Source: Candidatus Aminicenantota bacterium
Lineage (GTDB): Bacteria > Acidobacteriota > Aminicenantia > Aminicenantales > UBA8522
DNA length: 7,185 nt
Assembly (NCBI GenBank): GCA_003524335.1
Contig: DQHV01000293.1
Span: 9,068-16,252 of the forward strand
Direction: 5' to 3'
This document shows, piece by piece, positions 5,957 through 7,185 of this stretch. The notes under the pieces are model-generated. The model did no database searches and was not told where the DNA came from. It was given only the letters and a program-made list of their open reading frames with translations. Position 1 is the first letter of the stretch. The number at the start of each line of letters is the position of its first letter. Both the position numbers and the translations under genes were made by a program.

Positions 5957-6948
5957 TGAGACACCGGAAGCTTCAGGACCTCTTGGGCGCCTATCTGGAC
6001 AGCGAGCTTCAGGGAAAGGAGATGCGCCTAGTCGAAGAACATTTGCGGGCTTGCCGGGCCTGCCGGGAGGAGCTCGGACTCCTGAAAAAATTGGATGCCT
6101 TTGCCCGCTCGCTCTCTCCCGCGCCTCAGGAAGAGCCATACTGGGAGGCGTTCCCGGCCAGAGTCAAGGCCGCCGTCAAGCAGCGGCTGTCTGCCGGCCG
6201 GGAAAAGGAGGATGCCATGTTTAGAGATTCCTTCATCGTGGCCGAACGAAGCCTCGGGCGCTCGGCGATGGTCTTTCCGCTGTCGCTGGCCGCCCACCTC
6301 ATCCTCGTTTCCCTGCTGGTCATCCTTCCGCTGATGAACACGGGCGATCTGCCCCGTGTTGAAATCTACAGTGCCTTTCTCGCTCCCCCGCCCCCACCGC
6401 CTCCTCCACCCCCACCTCCGGCGAAAAAACGCACGAGCTCTCAGGTCAAGACCAGGATCAAACCGGTCCAAGCACAGGCAAACATCGAGCCGGGGAAGCT
6501 CGTCGCTCCCGTCGAGATCCCGGAGGAGATCGCCGATGAGCAGGTCTCCGATTTCGGGGTCGAAGGCGGCGTCGAAGGAGGGGTGGAAGGCGGTGTCGTG
6601 GGCGGAGTGCTCGGCGGCGTCGTCGGCGGCGTGCTGGGAGGTGTCGTGGGCGAGGTCGAGTCGCCGGTCCGGGCGATCGGCGAGATCAAGGAGCCGCGGC
6701 TCGTCAGGAAGGTCGATCCCATCTATCCCGAGATCGCCCGTCAGGCCCGGGTCGCGGGCACGGTCATCCTGGAGGCGACGACGGACATCTACGGACGGGT
6801 GGCGACGGTCAAGGTGATTCGCTCCATCCCCCTCCTCGACCAGGCCGCGATCGACGCAGTACGCCAGTGGGTCTACGAGCCGATGATCATCAACGGCAAG
6901 CCGCGCGGCGTCATCTTCACGGTCACCGTCCGCTTCGAGTTGAAATAA
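5956..6948 (+). CDS. Anti-sigma zinc finger (zf-HC2) fused to a TonB-family energy transducer
   Basis: A single 330-residue ORF with two functions in series. The N-terminal anti-sigma zinc-finger domain (about 1-80) has 'LLGAYLDSEL' and the HX3CX2C ligand set H29/C33/C36; such domains bind ECF sigma factors in the cytoplasm. M88 then begins what looks like a complete TonB: a membrane anchor (about 105-127), twelve prolines (144-155), a basic segment, eight GVxG tetrapeptides (201-232), and a TonB_C domain (about 245-330) with 'DPIYPEIARQARVAGTV' and 'AVRQWVYEP'. TonB couples the proton-motive force (through ExbB/ExbD) to outer-membrane receptors. The topology is coherent: zinc finger inside, TonB domain in the periplasm. 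The start overlaps the sigma stop (TGATG), with GGGGAG (5944-5949) upstream. An internal Shine-Dalgarno and ATG at 6217 could give TonB alone (243 residues). Domain calls are firm; whether the full fusion is the main product is uncertain. Confidence 0.88.
   Translation: MRHRKLQDLLGAYLDSELQGKEMRLVEEHLRACRACREELGLLKKLDAFARSLSPAPQEEPYWEAFPARVKAAVKQRLSAGREKEDAMFRDSFIVAERSLGRSAMVFPLSLAAHLILVSLLVILPLMNTGDLPRVEIYSAFLAPPPPPPPPPPPPAKKRTSSQVKTRIKPVQAQANIEPGKLVAPVEIPEEIADEQVSDFGVEGGVEGGVEGGVVGGVLGGVVGGVLGGVVGEVESPVRAIGEIKEPRLVRKVDPIYPEIARQARVAGTVILEATTDIYGRVATVKVIRSIPLLDQAAIDAVRQWVYEPMIINGKPRGVIFTVTVRFELK
6205..6219 (+). promoter_or_regulatory. Internal Shine-Dalgarno and in-frame ATG for a separate TonB product
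   Basis: AAGGAGG (6205-6211) lies five bases before the in-frame ATG at 6217-6219 (Met88 of the fusion). It is the best Shine-Dalgarno match in the window. It falls exactly at the junction between the zf-HC2 part and the TonB part. It could drive initiation of a 243-residue TonB from the same mRNA, or be a relic of two once-separate genes. An overlapping ATG at 6212 is out of frame. Confidence 0.6.
6556..6651 (+). repeat. Eight 12-bp repeats encoding GVxG tetrapeptides
   Basis: Codons 201-232 of the TonB fusion spell eight consecutive Gly-Val-x-Gly units, with x being Glu in the first three and Val or Leu in the rest. Third-codon positions vary between units, so the peptide pattern appears kept by selection rather than by very recent slippage. 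The segment lies in the periplasmic linker just before the TonB_C domain. It probably sets linker length or flexibility (inference). Confidence 0.85.
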
Positions 6949-6964
6949 GCACGAGGGCAAGGCG

Positions 6965-7185
6965 CTATTTTTTATCGGACGAGAAGTATCCGACCTCTAG
7001 CAGCCGGTCGGTTTCTTTAATCTTCAGACGCAGCAGATAAGTCAGGACGGCGATTGACAGCCAGATTCCACCCAAGAAGACATAGATCGCCGTGCTCTCT
7101 TTTATGTTCTGAGGCGCCGCGACAATCCTATCCACCTCGGGCTTGGAGGGCGTCTGCAGGCTCCAAACGCTCATCGCCACCGCAA
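6965..7185 (-). CDS. Small membrane protein, possibly CcmD-family, 3' part (5' end outside window)
   Basis: The reading frame remains open to the window edge, so the true start lies beyond 7185; a GTG at 7180 and an ATG at 7174 are in frame but have no clear ribosome-binding site. The visible part ends an apparently hydrophobic segment ('AVAMSVWSL'), perhaps a signal peptide, then has a polar stretch, one transmembrane helix ('IYVFLGGIWLSIAVLTYLL') and a short charged tail ('RLKIKETDRLLEVGYFSSDKK'). A single helix beginning at 'IYV' and followed by a basic, coiled tail recalls the small CcmD proteins of cytochrome c maturation, some of which carry a signal peptide. The similarity is loose and the neighbouring ccm genes, if any, are outside the window. 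It converges on the TonB gene with 16 nt between the two stops. Confidence 0.5.
   Translation of the reverse strand, partial: AVAMSVWSLQTPSKPEVDRIVAAPQNIKESTAIYVFLGGIWLSIAVLTYLLRLKIKETDRLLEVGYFSSDKK

Noticed and set aside
6028..6960. 310-codon minus-strand ORF opposite the TonB fusion
   Set aside because: Antisense shadow dominated by Asp, Arg and Leu, a usual artefact of GC-rich coding DNA; the plus strand encodes clear domains.
6949..6975. Possible intrinsic terminator after the TonB gene (T-run at 6968-6973)
   Set aside because: No stable GC-rich stem precedes the T-run within the 16-nt gap between the convergent genes.

Overview
The window suggests a GC-rich Gram-negative bacterium. TonB needs an outer membrane, and a good sigma-54 promoter is present. 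The GVxG-repeat TonB, the zf-HC2 anti-sigma style and the receiver-only signalling genes resemble Acidobacteriota or Candidatus Aminicenantes. That placement is inference; no marker gene is present to test it. No rRNA, tRNA, CRISPR array, transposase or phage gene was seen.

Layout. 1-2188 (+) is a tight signalling operon: the 3' end of a degenerate GGDEF gene, then two genes that each encode two receiver domains and no output domain. 2189-4068 (-) holds a tandem-ACT protein downstream of a GlcD-type FAD oxidase; the stop codons of the receiver operon and the ACT gene abut exactly. 4069-4308 is a gap with nested inverted repeats. 4309-5043 (-) is a RadC/JAMM protein. 5044-5383 is a divergent regulatory region with a TTTAC array phased at 10 bp and a -24/-12 sigma-54 promoter pointing right. 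5384-6948 (+) is a translationally coupled pair: an ECF sigma factor, and one ORF joining a zf-HC2 anti-sigma zinc finger to a complete TonB (membrane anchor, polyproline, GVxG repeats, TonB_C domain). 6965-7185 (-) is the 3' end of a small membrane protein resembling CcmD-family proteins, converging on the TonB gene.

The most striking element is the sigma-factor module. If the ORF is translated whole, the protein could hold the ECF sigma factor at the inner face of the membrane while its periplasmic domain contacts TonB-dependent outer-membrane receptors, which would merge an anti-sigma factor and an energy transducer in one chain. A strong Shine-Dalgarno and in-frame ATG at 6217 could also yield a free TonB. 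The sigma-54 promoter upstream suggests a sigma-54 to ECF cascade. The fusion, internal start and promoter sequence are read from the DNA; the signalling mechanism is inference.
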